Notes: a model not told the origin generated them from the sequence alone. Counted from the first letter of the stretch, positions 29,693 to 39,033 are shown. The stretch: DNA of 64,000 nt from Falsiroseomonas oleicola (GCF_019029495.1 NZ_JAERQM010000010.1:1-64000), one strand, 5' to 3'. A program made the numbers and translations.

Positions 29693-31119
29693 GCCTCGCC
29701 TGGCTGCTGCTGGGGGTGACGGCGCTGCGCCTGGGCGTGGCGGCGCTGGTGCCGCTGGCGCCCGACGAGGCCTATTACTGGGTCTGGTCCCGCACGCTTC
29801 AGGGCGGCTATCTCGACCATCCGCCGATGGTCGCCTGGTTCATCCGGGCGGGCACGCTGCTGGCCGGCGAGAACGCTTTTGGCATCCGGCTGATCGGGCC
29901 GATTTCGCTCGCCATCGCCTCCCTGTTGCTGGCGCGGGCCGGAGATGCGCTGTTTCCGGACCGCAGGCCGGGCTTCTGGGCGGCGCTGCTGTTCAACGCC
30001 ACGCTGCTGGTCGGCGTCGGCGGCATATTGGTGACGCCCGACCTGCCGCTGCTGGTGTTCTGGACTGCCGCGCTCTGGGCGCTGGCGCGGCTGCATGCCT
30101 CGCAAGACGGGCGCTGGTGGCTGGCCTTCGGGCTGCTGGCGGGGTTCTCGTTATTCTCCAAATACACGGCCGTGCTGCTTGGCGCCGGCGTGGTGCTCTG
30201 GCTGCTGGCCTGCCGCGACGCCTGGCGCTGGTGGCGGGACTGGCGGCTTTATGCCGGCGGCGCGCTGGCGGTGCTGGTCTTCCTGCCGGTGGTGCTGTGG
30301 AACGCGCGGAACGACTGGGCCTCCTTCGCCAAGCAGGGCGGCCGGGCCGGGACGGATGAGGCGGGCTTCACCCTGCGCTATCTCGGCGAGTTGATCGGCG
30401 GGCAGATCGGCCTCGCGACGCCGCTGGTCTTCCTGCTCTGCGTGGTGGGCGTGGCGGTGGCGGCGCGGCGCTGGTGGCGGGGCGATGCGGCGGCGGGGCT
30501 GCTGGCGGCGCTGGTGCTGCCGGGCACCGCGCTGTTCCTGTGGCAGGCGACCGGCAGCCGGGTGCAGGGCAATTGGCCGGCCATCCTCTACCCCGCCGCC
30601 TGCCTCGCCGCCGCCGCCTTCCTGCCGGCGCGGCTGCATCGCTGGCAGCGGCCGGCCGTCGGGCTCGGCGCCGTGCTGGCGCTGGCGGTCTATGTCCAGG
30701 CCGCCTTCGCGCCGCTGCCGCTCGGCCGTCGGCAGGACCCGACGCTGGCGCGGCTTGGCGGCTGGCCGGAGCTGGCGCAGGCGGTGGAGGCGGAGCGCCG
30801 CGCGCTCGGCGCCGGCTTCGTGGCGGCGGAGGAATATGGCCTGGCCGCGCAGCTCGCCTTGAACCTGCCGCCGGGCATCCCGGTGGTGGCGCTGAATCCG
30901 CGATGGGCACTTTTTAATCTTCCGCGCCCCGTGCCCGGCGTAACCGGTGTGCTGGTGCAGAGCGAAAGACGGGACAGCGCGCCCGACTGGCCCGGAGCCG
31001 AGCCGGTCGGACGCAGCCTGCCGCGCAGCCGGCGCGGCATCGAGGCGGAGCGCTATCGCGTCTTCCGGATCGAGTCGCGTCCGGATCTGCCACCTTCCGC
31101 GATCCTTCCCCGTCCTTGA
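29689..31119 (+). CDS. ArnT/PMT-like membrane glycosyltransferase (GT83-type)
   Basis: A 476-residue multi-spanning enzyme. The N-terminal loop after helix 1 has APDEAYYWVWS, carrying the Asp/Glu pair typical of GT-C enzymes, and YLDHPPMVAWFIR, a conserved ArnT-family motif. About 10-12 helices are predicted, with a soluble C-terminal tail. It is likely to move a sugar from a polyprenyl phosphate donor onto a lipid or polysaccharide at the periplasmic face. ATG 29689 overlaps the stop of the donor-synthesising GT2-GtrA gene, strong evidence that the two work as a pair. Confidence 0.85.
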   Translation: MSLAWLLLGVTALRLGVAALVPLAPDEAYYWVWSRTLQGGYLDHPPMVAWFIRAGTLLAGENAFGIRLIGPISLAIASLLLARAGDALFPDRRPGFWAALLFNATLLVGVGGILVTPDLPLLVFWTAALWALARLHASQDGRWWLAFGLLAGFSLFSKYTAVLLGAGVVLWLLACRDAWRWWRDWRLYAGGALAVLVFLPVVLWNARNDWASFAKQGGRAGTDEAGFTLRYLGELIGGQIGLATPLVFLLCVVGVAVAARRWWRGDAAAGLLAALVLPGTALFLWQATGSRVQGNWPAILYPAACLAAAAFLPARLHRWQRPAVGLGAVLALAVYVQAAFAPLPLGRRQDPTLARLGGWPELAQAVEAERRALGAGFVAAEEYGLAAQLALNLPPGIPVVALNPRWALFNLPRPVPGVTGVLVQSERRDSAPDWPGAEPVGRSLPRSRRGIEAERYRVFRIESRPDLPPSAILPRP

Positions 31120-31171
31120 CGGAAGGCTGGGTCGCACGATGCTTTAGACACGACCCAGGGCGGAGACCTCC

Positions 31172-32161
31172 ATGTTCATCAAGCGACGGCGCGGTTGGGA
31201 GATTCCGGAAAGCCAGGCGACCCCGGAACATCTGGTGCTGGGCCGCCGCGCCCTGATGGCCGCCGCGGGCGCCGGGGCGATGCTCGCGCCCAGCGTTGCC
31301 AAGGCCCAGTTCTGGCGCCGCAGCGAACCCGCCGACCCCTGGACCCGCCTGCCGGCCGAGATTCCCGACCTGCCACCGGCCATGCGCAACACCCGCTACC
31401 CGGCGGATCGCGCTTTGTCACCCGAGCGGGACGCCGTCACCTTCAACAATTTCTACGAGTTCGGCAGCGACAAGGGTATCTGGAGCACGGCGCTGCGGAT
31501 GCCGACACGGCCCTGGACCATCAAGGTGGATGGCATGGTCGAAAGCCCCGGCGAATTCGACGTGGATGACCTGATCCAACGCATCGGGTTGGAGGAGCGG
31601 GTCTATCGGCTGCGCTGCGTCGAGGCCTGGGGCATGACCGTGCCCTGGACCGGCTTCCAACTGTCCAAGCTGCTCGACATCGTGAAGCCGCTGGGCAGCG
31701 CGAAATTCGTGCGCTTCGAAACGGCCCAGAAGCCCGAGGTGATGACCGGGCTGCGGCAGTCCTGGTACCCCTGGCCGCATATCGAGGGCTGCACCATCGA
31801 GGAGGCGGCGAATGAGCTGACCTTCATGCCGGTGGGCCTGTTCGGCCGCCCGCTGCCGCCGCAGAATGGCGGGCCGTTCCGCGTGGTCTTCCCGTGGAAG
31901 TATGGCTTCAAGTCGGGCAAGTCGATCGCGCGCATCACCCTGACGGACCAGCGCCCGGTCTCGTTCTGGGAGACCTTGCAGGCCAGCGAATACGGCTTCT
32001 GGGCCAATGTGAACCCGCAGGTGCCGCATCCGCGCTGGTCCCAGGCGACGGAGCGGCTGATCGGCAGCAATGAACGGGTGCCGACGCGGATGTTCAACGG
32101 CTATGGCGACTTCGTCGCCGGGCTCTACACCAACCTTCAGAATGAAAGGCTTTGGGCCTGA
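31172..32161 (+). CDS. msrP: Protein-methionine-sulfoxide reductase catalytic subunit MsrP
   Basis: A 329-residue periplasmic molybdenum enzyme that repairs oxidised Met in envelope proteins. The N-terminus has a Tat-type signal (LGRRALMAAAGAGAML, residues 23-38). The Mo-ligand Cys lies in YRLRCVEAWGMTVPW (Cys149). C-terminal motifs such as FPWKYGFKSGKSI match the family. The usual membrane partner MsrQ is not adjacent; instead a small two-helix membrane protein overlaps its 3' end. Confidence 0.92.
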   Translation: MFIKRRRGWEIPESQATPEHLVLGRRALMAAAGAGAMLAPSVAKAQFWRRSEPADPWTRLPAEIPDLPPAMRNTRYPADRALSPERDAVTFNNFYEFGSDKGIWSTALRMPTRPWTIKVDGMVESPGEFDVDDLIQRIGLEERVYRLRCVEAWGMTVPWTGFQLSKLLDIVKPLGSAKFVRFETAQKPEVMTGLRQSWYPWPHIEGCTIEEAANELTFMPVGLFGRPLPPQNGGPFRVVFPWKYGFKSGKSIARITLTDQRPVSFWETLQASEYGFWANVNPQVPHPRWSQATERLIGSNERVPTRMFNGYGDFVAGLYTNLQNERLWA

Positions 32162-32415
32162 AATTCCTCGGACTGCTGCTGCTGATCGTGGCGCTGGCGC
32201 TGGGCCTCTGGTTCGGCACCGACACGCCGCTGGGCGCCGCGATTTTTCAGTTATGGCCGGAATTCCTGAACACCTTCCAGGCGGGGGTGCAGCGGCGCGT
32301 CCTGCCGGAATTGTGGGACTGGGTGATCCTGCCCGTGCTGCTCTGGCCGGTCTGGGCTGTGCCGGCCGGGTTGGGCGGGCTGTTCCTGCTGCTGGGCCTT
32401 GCGCGCCGGCGGTGA
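32152..32415 (+). CDS. Small two-helix membrane protein downstream of msrP
   Basis: An 87-residue protein starting at TTG 32152, overlapping the msrP end by 10 bp. Residues 3-22 and about 55-84 form two hydrophobic helices, flanked by a positively charged ARRR tail. It is too short to be MsrQ, which has six helices and heme-binding His residues. The overlap implies translational coupling to msrP. No known family was recognised. Confidence 0.6.
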   Translation: MGLKFLGLLLLIVALALGLWFGTDTPLGAAIFQLWPEFLNTFQAGVQRRVLPELWDWVILPVLLWPVWAVPAGLGGLFLLLGLARRR

Positions 32416-32457
32416 CAAACAGCGGCGCGGGCCCCCGCAATGCTTGCTGGCCCTGCC

Positions 32458-33663
32458 TCAGGCCTCGCTTGGCTGTGGCGTGGGCTGGATCGCGGGTGCC
32501 ACGGGCCGTGAGCCCGGCAGCATTTCCTGCGCCGTGACGTAGCGCGCCACGCGCTCGGGCCATAGCGCCTGGCGGGCGGCGATGGCCTCGGCGACGCGGC
32601 CTTCGATCTCCGCCTCGGTCGGCAATTGCCAATCCGTGCCGCGGCAAAGCCCGGCCTCGCGCAATTCGTCGCGAAGCTGGGCCATATCGGTCAGGGCGAG
32701 CCCGGTGAAGCTGGCATAGGCATCCACTCGCCCGTCCTGGAGCGCCATCACCGCGCCGCGCGTCGCCTGGATCACCCGGGCCTGTCGCAGCCCTGCGGCG
32801 GCGATCTCGCGCGACAGGCTCGCCGCCAGGGGGCGCCGGCGTGCGATCACCGCGATGCGCTGGTCCGCCTCGACCTGACCAATGCCGAGATGGATCGCCG
32901 AGCTTTCCGAGAAGACGATCTGCCGGGCGCAGGCATAGGCGGCAACCTGCTCCGAGACCGTCATCTGCTCGGGGTAGAGGATGGCATAGCCCTCGCCGAT
33001 CAGGTTCTCCTCCAACATGTCCTCGAACAGGTCGCGCCCCTGCTGCTCCGGCAGCCGGCGGCGGGAGACGTAGAGGCGCGGCAGCACCAGCCCCTTCCGC
33101 ACCCGCCGCGACTCCCGCATCTGCCGCAGCATGGCGAGGTATTCGGCATTGTCCTCCGCCGTTGTCTCGGGCTGGGCGAAGAGAATCTGGTCCGGCATGG
33201 CGAGATGGGCGAAGCGGGTGGGCGTTTCCACCATCAGCAGCGGCCGCCGCGGCCCGCCGATGCCGAAGCAGGCCAGCATGTCGACCACCGCCGGCAGCTT
33301 GTGCGGGCTGCCGGCGGGATTGCGGAAGGTGTGGTCCGGCAGGCGCAGGAAGACGACGCCGTCGATCCCGTTCTGCAACTGGCGCAGCGCCCAGAGCCGG
33401 CCGAGCGTGGTCAGTTGATGCCCGAAATGCCGCTGCAGCCAGCCGCCGAACAGGTAGCGTCCAGGCTGCACCGGCAGATCCTCACCCCGACATTCGGCGG
33501 GCTGGATGTTCATGGCCAGGTCGCCAAGGTGGCGACTGCTGTCGACGAGGGCGCCTTCGGCATCGAAGACACCGCCATCGACCTGCCAGCGCATCTGGCT
33601 GTCGCGCTGGAGCCCCGAGCAGGGGGCCACCAACGCATTCTCGACCCATCGCAGGCCCGCCAC
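32458..33663 (-). CDS. Glycosyltransferase family 61-like (DUF563) protein
   Basis: A 401-residue soluble protein. The central part, with FGGWLQRHFGHQLTTLGRLWALRQ near the N-terminal third, LPRLYVSRRRLPEQQGRDLFED, and EQVAAYACARQIVFSESSAIHLG, matches the layout of GT61 proteins acting on polysaccharide or protein targets. The GTG start lies 10 bp after the aminotransferase stop on the same strand. It likely acts in exopolysaccharide or O-chain biosynthesis; acceptor and donor are unknown. Confidence 0.72.
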   Translation of the reverse strand: MAGLRWVENALVAPCSGLQRDSQMRWQVDGGVFDAEGALVDSSRHLGDLAMNIQPAECRGEDLPVQPGRYLFGGWLQRHFGHQLTTLGRLWALRQLQNGIDGVVFLRLPDHTFRNPAGSPHKLPAVVDMLACFGIGGPRRPLLMVETPTRFAHLAMPDQILFAQPETTAEDNAEYLAMLRQMRESRRVRKGLVLPRLYVSRRRLPEQQGRDLFEDMLEENLIGEGYAILYPEQMTVSEQVAAYACARQIVFSESSAIHLGIGQVEADQRIAVIARRRPLAASLSREIAAAGLRQARVIQATRGAVMALQDGRVDAYASFTGLALTDMAQLRDELREAGLCRGTDWQLPTEAEIEGRVAEAIAARQALWPERVARYVTAQEMLPGSRPVAPAIQPTPQPSEA

Positions 33664-33673
33664 CTGAGGTGCC

Positions 33674-35083
33674 TCAGACCAGCGTCAGGCTTTCCCGCCG
33701 CAGCTGCACCGTCACCGCATCCAGCGCCCGCCCGGCGCGCTCCACCATCCGGTCGATATCGTCGATCTGCATGATGAGCGGCGGGGAGAAGGCCATGGCG
33801 TCGTTCGGCAGGCCGCGCAGGATCACGCCCTCGGCCTCACCCGCCTTGGCAAGCCGCGGGCCGATCTTGACGGAGGGGTCGAAGTTCTTCCGCGTCGCCT
33901 GGTCGGCCACCAGTTCCACCGCGCCGACCATGCCGACGCCGCGCACTTCGCCGACCAGCGGATGGCCTTCGAAGCGGTCGCGCAGCGCCTTCTGCATATG
34001 CGCGCCGACGGTGCGGACATGCTCCACCAGGTTCATCTCGTCGTAGATCTTCAGCGTCTCCATCGCCACGGCGGCGGAGACCGGATGGCCCGAATAGGTG
34101 AAGCCATGGCCGAAGGTGCCGATGGTGGCGGAGCCATCCGCCAGGCCCTGGAAGACCTTGTCGTTGATGATGATGGCCGAGATCGGTAGGAAGGAGGCCG
34201 ACAGCGCCTTGGCGCAGGTGATGATGTCCGGCGTGATGTCGAAGGTCTGGCAGCCCCAGTAGTTGCCGGTGCGCCCGAAGCCGCAGATCACCTCATCGGC
34301 CACGAACAGCACGTCGTACTTGCGCAGCACGGCCTGGATCTTGGCGAAATAGGTGGCGGGCGGCACCATCACGCCGCCGGCGCCCATCACCGGTTCCGCG
34401 AAGAAGCCGGCGACGGTCTCCGGCCCCTCGCGCAGGATCGTCTCCTCAAGTTCCGTGGCCAGTCGCGTCGCGAAATCCTCCTCCGACTCGCCGGGCAGTC
34501 CGCCGTGGTAGTGGTGCGGCGTCGAGACATGGATGAAGCGGTCGGACACCGGCAGGTCGAACATCTTGTGGTTCGCCGGCAGGCCGGTGAGGGACCCCGC
34601 CACGGCGGTGATGCCGTGATAGGCCTTGTGGCGCGCGATCAGCTTCTTCTTCAGCGGGCGGCCGATGGCGTTGTTGTAGTACCAGATCATCTTGACCGCG
34701 GTGTCGTTCGCCTCCGACCCGCTATTGGCATAGAACACCTTGCTCATCGGGCAGGGCGCGCGCTCGATCAGCATCTCCGACAGGTCGATCAGCGGCTCAT
34801 GCGACTTGGCCGTGAAGGCGTGGTAGAAGGGCAGCTTGAGCATCTGCTGATGCGCCACATCCGCCAGCCGCTTGCTGCTGAAGCCCAGCGAGGCGCACCA
34901 GAGGCCGGCCATCGCCTCGATATATTCCTTGCCCTGGTCGTCCCAGACCCGCACGCCCTCGCCGCGGGTGATCACCACCGGGCCGTTCACCGCATGGGCG
35001 CGCTGGTCCGTGTAGGGGTGCATGACATGGGCGATGTCGCGGGCGGCGTTGGAATTGCGGGCCGCGTTGGCGGGGGGCGTCAT
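33674..35083 (-). CDS. Class III PLP-dependent aminotransferase
   Basis: A 469-residue omega-aminotransferase family enzyme. It has VWDDQGKEYIEAMAGLWCASLGF near the N-terminus, the PLP phosphate loop YANSGSEANDTAVKMIWYY, the FVADEVICGFGRTG segment, and the Schiff-base Lys in ITCAKALSASFLPISA. It resembles pyruvate-dependent beta-alanine or polyamine aminotransferases, but substrate choice cannot be read from sequence alone. It is followed on the same strand by a GT61-like gene and is divergent from the molybdoenzyme gene. Confidence 0.9.
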   Translation of the reverse strand: MTPPANAARNSNAARDIAHVMHPYTDQRAHAVNGPVVITRGEGVRVWDDQGKEYIEAMAGLWCASLGFSSKRLADVAHQQMLKLPFYHAFTAKSHEPLIDLSEMLIERAPCPMSKVFYANSGSEANDTAVKMIWYYNNAIGRPLKKKLIARHKAYHGITAVAGSLTGLPANHKMFDLPVSDRFIHVSTPHHYHGGLPGESEEDFATRLATELEETILREGPETVAGFFAEPVMGAGGVMVPPATYFAKIQAVLRKYDVLFVADEVICGFGRTGNYWGCQTFDITPDIITCAKALSASFLPISAIIINDKVFQGLADGSATIGTFGHGFTYSGHPVSAAVAMETLKIYDEMNLVEHVRTVGAHMQKALRDRFEGHPLVGEVRGVGMVGAVELVADQATRKNFDPSVKIGPRLAKAGEAEGVILRGLPNDAMAFSPPLIMQIDDIDRMVERAGRALDAVTVQLRRESLTLV

Positions 35084-35232
35084 GGCGCTGGTCGATCCTC
35101 GGGCAGGTGTCCTGGAGCGCGAAGCCTAGACCCTTTTCGGCCAAGTGGAAGCGCAACGCGTCGCGATAGGGTCGCGACGGTTGCCCCGGCCCGCGCCCGG
35201 CGGCAGATTGCAGGCAGCACGGGAACCGACAC

Positions 35233-37533
35233 ATGACCGAGATCAAGCCGCATTCCGCCCATTGGGGCGCCTTCGACGCGATCGTCGAGAATGGCCGCTT
35301 CGTCGAGGCCCGCCCCTTCGCGCGCGACCCCTTTCCCGGCAGCCTGCTGTCCTCCATGCCCGATGCGGTGCATGGCAAGGCGCGGATCGACCGCCCCTAT
35401 ATCCGCGCCGGCTGGCTGCGCGGCGAAAGGCGCGGATCGGCGCGCGGCGGCGATGACTTCGTGCCGGTCGGCTGGGACGAGGTGCTGCGCATCGTGGCGG
35501 AGGAAACCGGCCGCATCCGCGCGGAACACGGCGCACCCTCGATCCTCGGCGGGTCCTATGGCTGGTCCTCCGCCGGGCGCTACCACCATGCGCGGACACA
35601 GCTGCACCGCTATCTCGGCCTGGGCGGCGGCTTCACCAGCCAGGTGACCAACTACTCCTACGGCGCCGGCATGACGCTGATGCCCCATATCCTCGGCACC
35701 AATGAGGTCGTGCAGGGCCGCGTTACCGACTGGGGCAGCATCCGCCGCAACACCAAGCTGATGCTGTGCCTCGGCGGGCTGCCGCTGAAGAACGGGCTGG
35801 TGACGGCGGGCGGCGGCGGCGCGCATGAATATGTGCCGCTGATGAAGCAGGCGGCCGAGGCCGGCGTGCGCTTCGTCAATATCAGCCCCTTCCGCGGCGA
35901 TGCGGCCGATTTCCTCGGTGCCGAATGGGTGCCGATCCGCCCCAACACCGATGCGGCGCTGATCCTCGCCATGGCGCATGTGCTGATCGCGGCGGGGCGC
36001 GAGGATACGGATTTCCTCACCCGCTGCGCCACCGGCTTCGACCGCTTCCGCGCCTATGTGATGGGGGAGGTGGATGGCGTGGCGAAGACCCCCGACTGGG
36101 CCGCCGCCATCACCGAGGTGCCCGCCGAGACCATCCGCCGCCTGGCCCTGGAAGCCGCCGGCGCGCCGACCATGCTGACCGCCACCTGGTCCATCCAGCG
36201 CGCCGAACACGGCGAGCAGCCCTGGTGGGCGCTGGTGGCCTTCGCGGCGATGCTGGGCGGCATCGGCAGACCGGGGCAGGGGATTGCCTTCGGCTATGGC
36301 AGCATCAACGGCATGGGCACGCCGCGGCAGGAACTTCCCTCCGTCTCCGGCCCCGGGGTGCGCAACCCCTGCGGCGCCTATATCCCCGTGGCGCGGGTGA
36401 CGGAGCTGCTGGAGCGGCCGGGCGAGATTCTACAGTACAATGGCCGCGACCTGCTGCTGCCCGATATCCGCATGATCTGGTGGGCCGGCGGCAACCCCTT
36501 TCACCACCATCAGGACCTCGGCCGGCTGCTGCGCGGCTGGAACCGGGCGGAGACGGTGGTGGTGGCGGAGCCCTGGTGGACCTCCGTCGCGCGTCACGCC
36601 GATATCGTGCTGCCGGCGACGACGACGCTGGAACGCAACGATATCGCCAGCTCCTCCCGCGACCGCTTTGTCCGCGCCATGCATCAGGCGATCGCGCCGG
36701 TGGCGCAGGCGCGCAACGATGTGGATATCTTTGCCGACCTCGCCGAGGCGGCGGGATTCCGGGACAGTTTTACGGAGCAGCGGGACGAAAGCGCCTGGCT
36801 GCAGCACATGTATGGCCGCTGGCGCCAAGCCTGCGCCAAGCAGGGCGTGGTGGTGCCCGATTTCGAGACCTTCTGGGAAACCGGCCATGTCGAGATTCCG
36901 GCGCCGGAGACGGATTTCGTGCAATTCGCGGATTTCGCTGCCGATCCGGAGGCGAACCCGCTGAACACCCCCTCCGGCAAGGTCGAGATTTTTTCCGAAA
37001 CCATTGCCAGCTTCGGCTATGCCGAAACGCCGGGCCACCCGGTGTGGCACGAGCCAACTGAATATCTCGGCAGCAAGCTGGCCGCGAAATACCCGCTGCA
37101 TATGCTGTCCTTCCAGCCGGCGACGCGGCTGCATGGGCAGTTGGATAGCGGCCGGGTGGCGGCGGCGGACAAGATCCAGGGCCGCGAGCGGCTGCGCATG
37201 AACCCGGCGGATGCGGCGGCGCGCGGGCTGGTGGATGGCCAGGTGGTGCGGGTGTTCAACGACCGCGGCGCGGTGGCGGCGGGGGTCGAGGTGACGGAGG
37301 CGATCCGCCCCGGCGTGGTGGCCATGGCCACCGGCGCCTGGTGGAACCCCGAACGGCCGGGCGCGACGGACAGCGCCTGCCTGCACGGGAATGCGAATGT
37401 GCTGACACAGGATGTGGGGACATCGCGGCTGGGACAGGGCTCGGCGGCGCAGTCTTGCCTTGTGGAGATTGAGGGCTGGGTGGGGGAGGCGGGGGCTGTG
37501 ACGGTGCATGGGCCGCCGAAGGGGGCGTCTTAG
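35233..37533 (+). CDS. Molybdopterin-dependent oxidoreductase, BisC/TorZ type
   Basis: A 766-residue DMSO-reductase-superfamily enzyme that lacks the N-terminal iron-sulfur Cys motif, as in biotin sulfoxide reductase and TMAO/DMSO reductases. The probable Mo-ligand Ser lies in GGSYGWSSAGRYHHA. The molybdopterin-dinucleotide-binding C-terminal domain (about 620-750) has MLSFQPATRLHGQLDSG and GDAA-like turns. No Tat signal is visible, so it is probably cytoplasmic, which favours biotin or methionine sulfoxide reduction over respiratory use. No cytochrome partner is nearby. Confidence 0.85.
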   Translation: MTEIKPHSAHWGAFDAIVENGRFVEARPFARDPFPGSLLSSMPDAVHGKARIDRPYIRAGWLRGERRGSARGGDDFVPVGWDEVLRIVAEETGRIRAEHGAPSILGGSYGWSSAGRYHHARTQLHRYLGLGGGFTSQVTNYSYGAGMTLMPHILGTNEVVQGRVTDWGSIRRNTKLMLCLGGLPLKNGLVTAGGGGAHEYVPLMKQAAEAGVRFVNISPFRGDAADFLGAEWVPIRPNTDAALILAMAHVLIAAGREDTDFLTRCATGFDRFRAYVMGEVDGVAKTPDWAAAITEVPAETIRRLALEAAGAPTMLTATWSIQRAEHGEQPWWALVAFAAMLGGIGRPGQGIAFGYGSINGMGTPRQELPSVSGPGVRNPCGAYIPVARVTELLERPGEILQYNGRDLLLPDIRMIWWAGGNPFHHHQDLGRLLRGWNRAETVVVAEPWWTSVARHADIVLPATTTLERNDIASSSRDRFVRAMHQAIAPVAQARNDVDIFADLAEAAGFRDSFTEQRDESAWLQHMYGRWRQACAKQGVVVPDFETFWETGHVEIPAPETDFVQFADFAADPEANPLNTPSGKVEIFSETIASFGYAETPGHPVWHEPTEYLGSKLAAKYPLHMLSFQPATRLHGQLDSGRVAAADKIQGRERLRMNPADAAARGLVDGQVVRVFNDRGAVAAGVEVTEAIRPGVVAMATGAWWNPERPGATDSACLHGNANVLTQDVGTSRLGQGSAAQSCLVEIEGWVGEAGAVTVHGPPKGAS

Positions 37534-37626
37534 CGAGGTGAAGCGATATATACTGAATGTCTAATATATGTTTCTCTTATTCTCAGTGGCAACTAGGTCA
37601 CTGTTAAAGGCCTGAAGTATCATCTT

Positions 37627-37643
37627 CCGGGAAAATTTACCGG
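37627..37643. promoter_or_regulatory. Palindromic operator candidate upstream of the ParA-like gene
   Basis: CCGGGAAAATTTACCGG is a 17-bp interrupted palindrome (CCGG-n-AAA-n-TTT-n-CCGG) 62 bp upstream of the start codon. ParA-type ATPases commonly regulate their own promoters, so this is a plausible operator. No confident -35/-10 pair was identified. Confidence 0.4.
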
Positions 37644-37705
37644 GCACCATCATTGCGACTGGCGAAAGAAAATATGGCGCGCTATGTTGTTTTAAGAATG
37701 GAGGC

Positions 37706-38641
37706 GTGTACATGAAGATCGTATCAATCATCAATTATAAGGGTGGTGTCGGAAAGACATCCCTCACCGCTAATTTGGGCGCGGAGCTGGCGTGGCGAGG
37801 CAAGCGTGTTTTACTGGTTGATCTGGATCCGCAGGCAAGTCTGACATTTTCTTTTATTAGGCCGGATGAATGGAGTGCCAATTATGAAGCGAGCGGAACA
37901 ATTAAAGCTTGGTTTGATGCCCATGATAGCGGCGCTCCGATTCGTCTAGATTCTTTAATTACCTCGCCGCTGCGTATACAGCAAAAATTAGCGGGGAGGG
38001 GGCGGTTAGATATTATCTTTAGCCATTTAGGCTTAATTAATGTCGACCTCGAACTTGCCACTAGTCTCGGTGGGGCGAATTTAACTCAGTCAAAGCGGAA
38101 TTTCATTAGTGTGCATCGTAGGCTTGCGGATGGATTTGCGAAATTGGCCGAAGATCACGAATATGATGTTGTGTTGATAGATTGCCCTCCTAATTTTAAT
38201 ATTGTCACCAAGACTGCTATCATAGCAAGTAATTTTATACTTGTTCCGACTCGACCTGATGAACTTTCAACGCTTGGAATTGATTATTTGATCCGCAGCA
38301 TCAGGGGGCTGATATCTGACTATAACGAGTATATCGCGGTGGACACATCTTCTGCGGATGTTATTATAAAACCGGCAGTTATGGGGGTTGTATTTACAAT
38401 GATCCAGGAATATGGAGGGCAGCCGATTTCAGCTCAGCGCAATTATATCGCACGCGTCACCCGAGGTGCAAAACTGCCAGTGTTTAAGGCTTATATCAAA
38501 AAAAATGACACCCTTTTCGCTGGGGCGCCCGAATACGGCGTCCCGGTTGTTCTGACCTCCCACAATAACTACAGCCACCGAAGTGTTGTCGATGGCCTGG
38601 AAGAAGTTACAACCGAATTCGCTGGAAAAATAGGAATCTAG
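37706..38641 (+). CDS. ParA/Soj-type AAA ATPase
   Basis: A 311-residue ATPase. The deviant Walker A motif NYKGGVGKTS (residues 10-19), Walker A' VLLVDLDPQAS and Walker B VVLIDCPPNF define a ParA/MinD-type dimerising ATPase. There is no N-terminal DNA-binding domain, so it resembles chromosomal Soj or type Ib ParA. No parB or parS is present; the adjacent 129-residue gene (2 bp after the stop) is the likely partner. ATG 37706 has a ribosome site GGAGG; ATG 37712 is an alternative. The base composition is AT-rich, unlike its neighbours. Cargo positioning, plasmid remnant or defence functions are all possible. Confidence 0.85.
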   Translation: MYMKIVSIINYKGGVGKTSLTANLGAELAWRGKRVLLVDLDPQASLTFSFIRPDEWSANYEASGTIKAWFDAHDSGAPIRLDSLITSPLRIQQKLAGRGRLDIIFSHLGLINVDLELATSLGGANLTQSKRNFISVHRRLADGFAKLAEDHEYDVVLIDCPPNFNIVTKTAIIASNFILVPTRPDELSTLGIDYLIRSIRGLISDYNEYIAVDTSSADVIIKPAVMGVVFTMIQEYGGQPISAQRNYIARVTRGAKLPVFKAYIKKNDTLFAGAPEYGVPVVLTSHNNYSHRSVVDGLEEVTTEFAGKIGI

Positions 38642-38643
38642 AT

Positions 38644-39033
38644 ATGAGCACGCCCGAGATCGTTAGACTGCTTCGTGCGATAGCGGATGTTATAGAACGC
38701 AGCGATTCTACAGAGGTCCGCGCGGTTGCTGAGGCGCTCGAAAAAAAACCTAGTAGCGGCCGGAGGCAGTCTTCCAAGGCTCAAAAAAATCTTGACCTGC
38801 GCTCTGATTTGGATTTGGTCACCAGCAAATTGATGCAAATTAGTGATCGTGGCGAGGGTCGCGGTTTTCTGGCTAGTTTGAGGCTTTCAAGGGCAGACCT
38901 CACTTTAATCGGGCGCAAGAATAACGTTCATATCTTGAAGGAGGATAACCTGAGCGCCATCGAAGATAAAATTATCGAGTCGCTCATTGGGGCCAGACTT
39001 AATTCGAAAGCCATTCGTGGTGAAAATAGCTAG
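38644..39033 (+). CDS. Small partner of ParA-like ATPase, possible SAP-like C-terminus
   Basis: A 129-residue acidic/basic protein starting 2 bp after the ATPase stop, so almost certainly co-translated. Residues 1-32 form a predicted helix (IVRLLRAIADVIERSD). Residues 33-50 are Lys/Ser/Arg-rich and look disordered. Residues 80-122 (LRLSRADLTLIGRKNN, then AIEDKIIESLIGARLNSKAI) resemble the helix-extension-helix pattern of SAP-like nucleic-acid-binding modules. It could be a ParB-like adaptor that links the ATPase to DNA or cargo. This is inference; no known family was recognised with certainty. Confidence 0.65.
   Translation: MSTPEIVRLLRAIADVIERSDSTEVRAVAEALEKKPSSGRRQSSKAQKNLDLRSDLDLVTSKLMQISDRGEGRGFLASLRLSRADLTLIGRKNNVHILKEDNLSAIEDKIIESLIGARLNSKAIRGENS

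Noticed and set aside
32152-32415. MsrQ for the small gene after msrP
   Set aside because: Only two helices and no His pairs for heme; MsrQ has six helices and about 200 residues.
37706-39033. Classical plasmid parAB locus
   Set aside because: No ParB-like domain, no iterated parS-like repeats and no replication gene are present.
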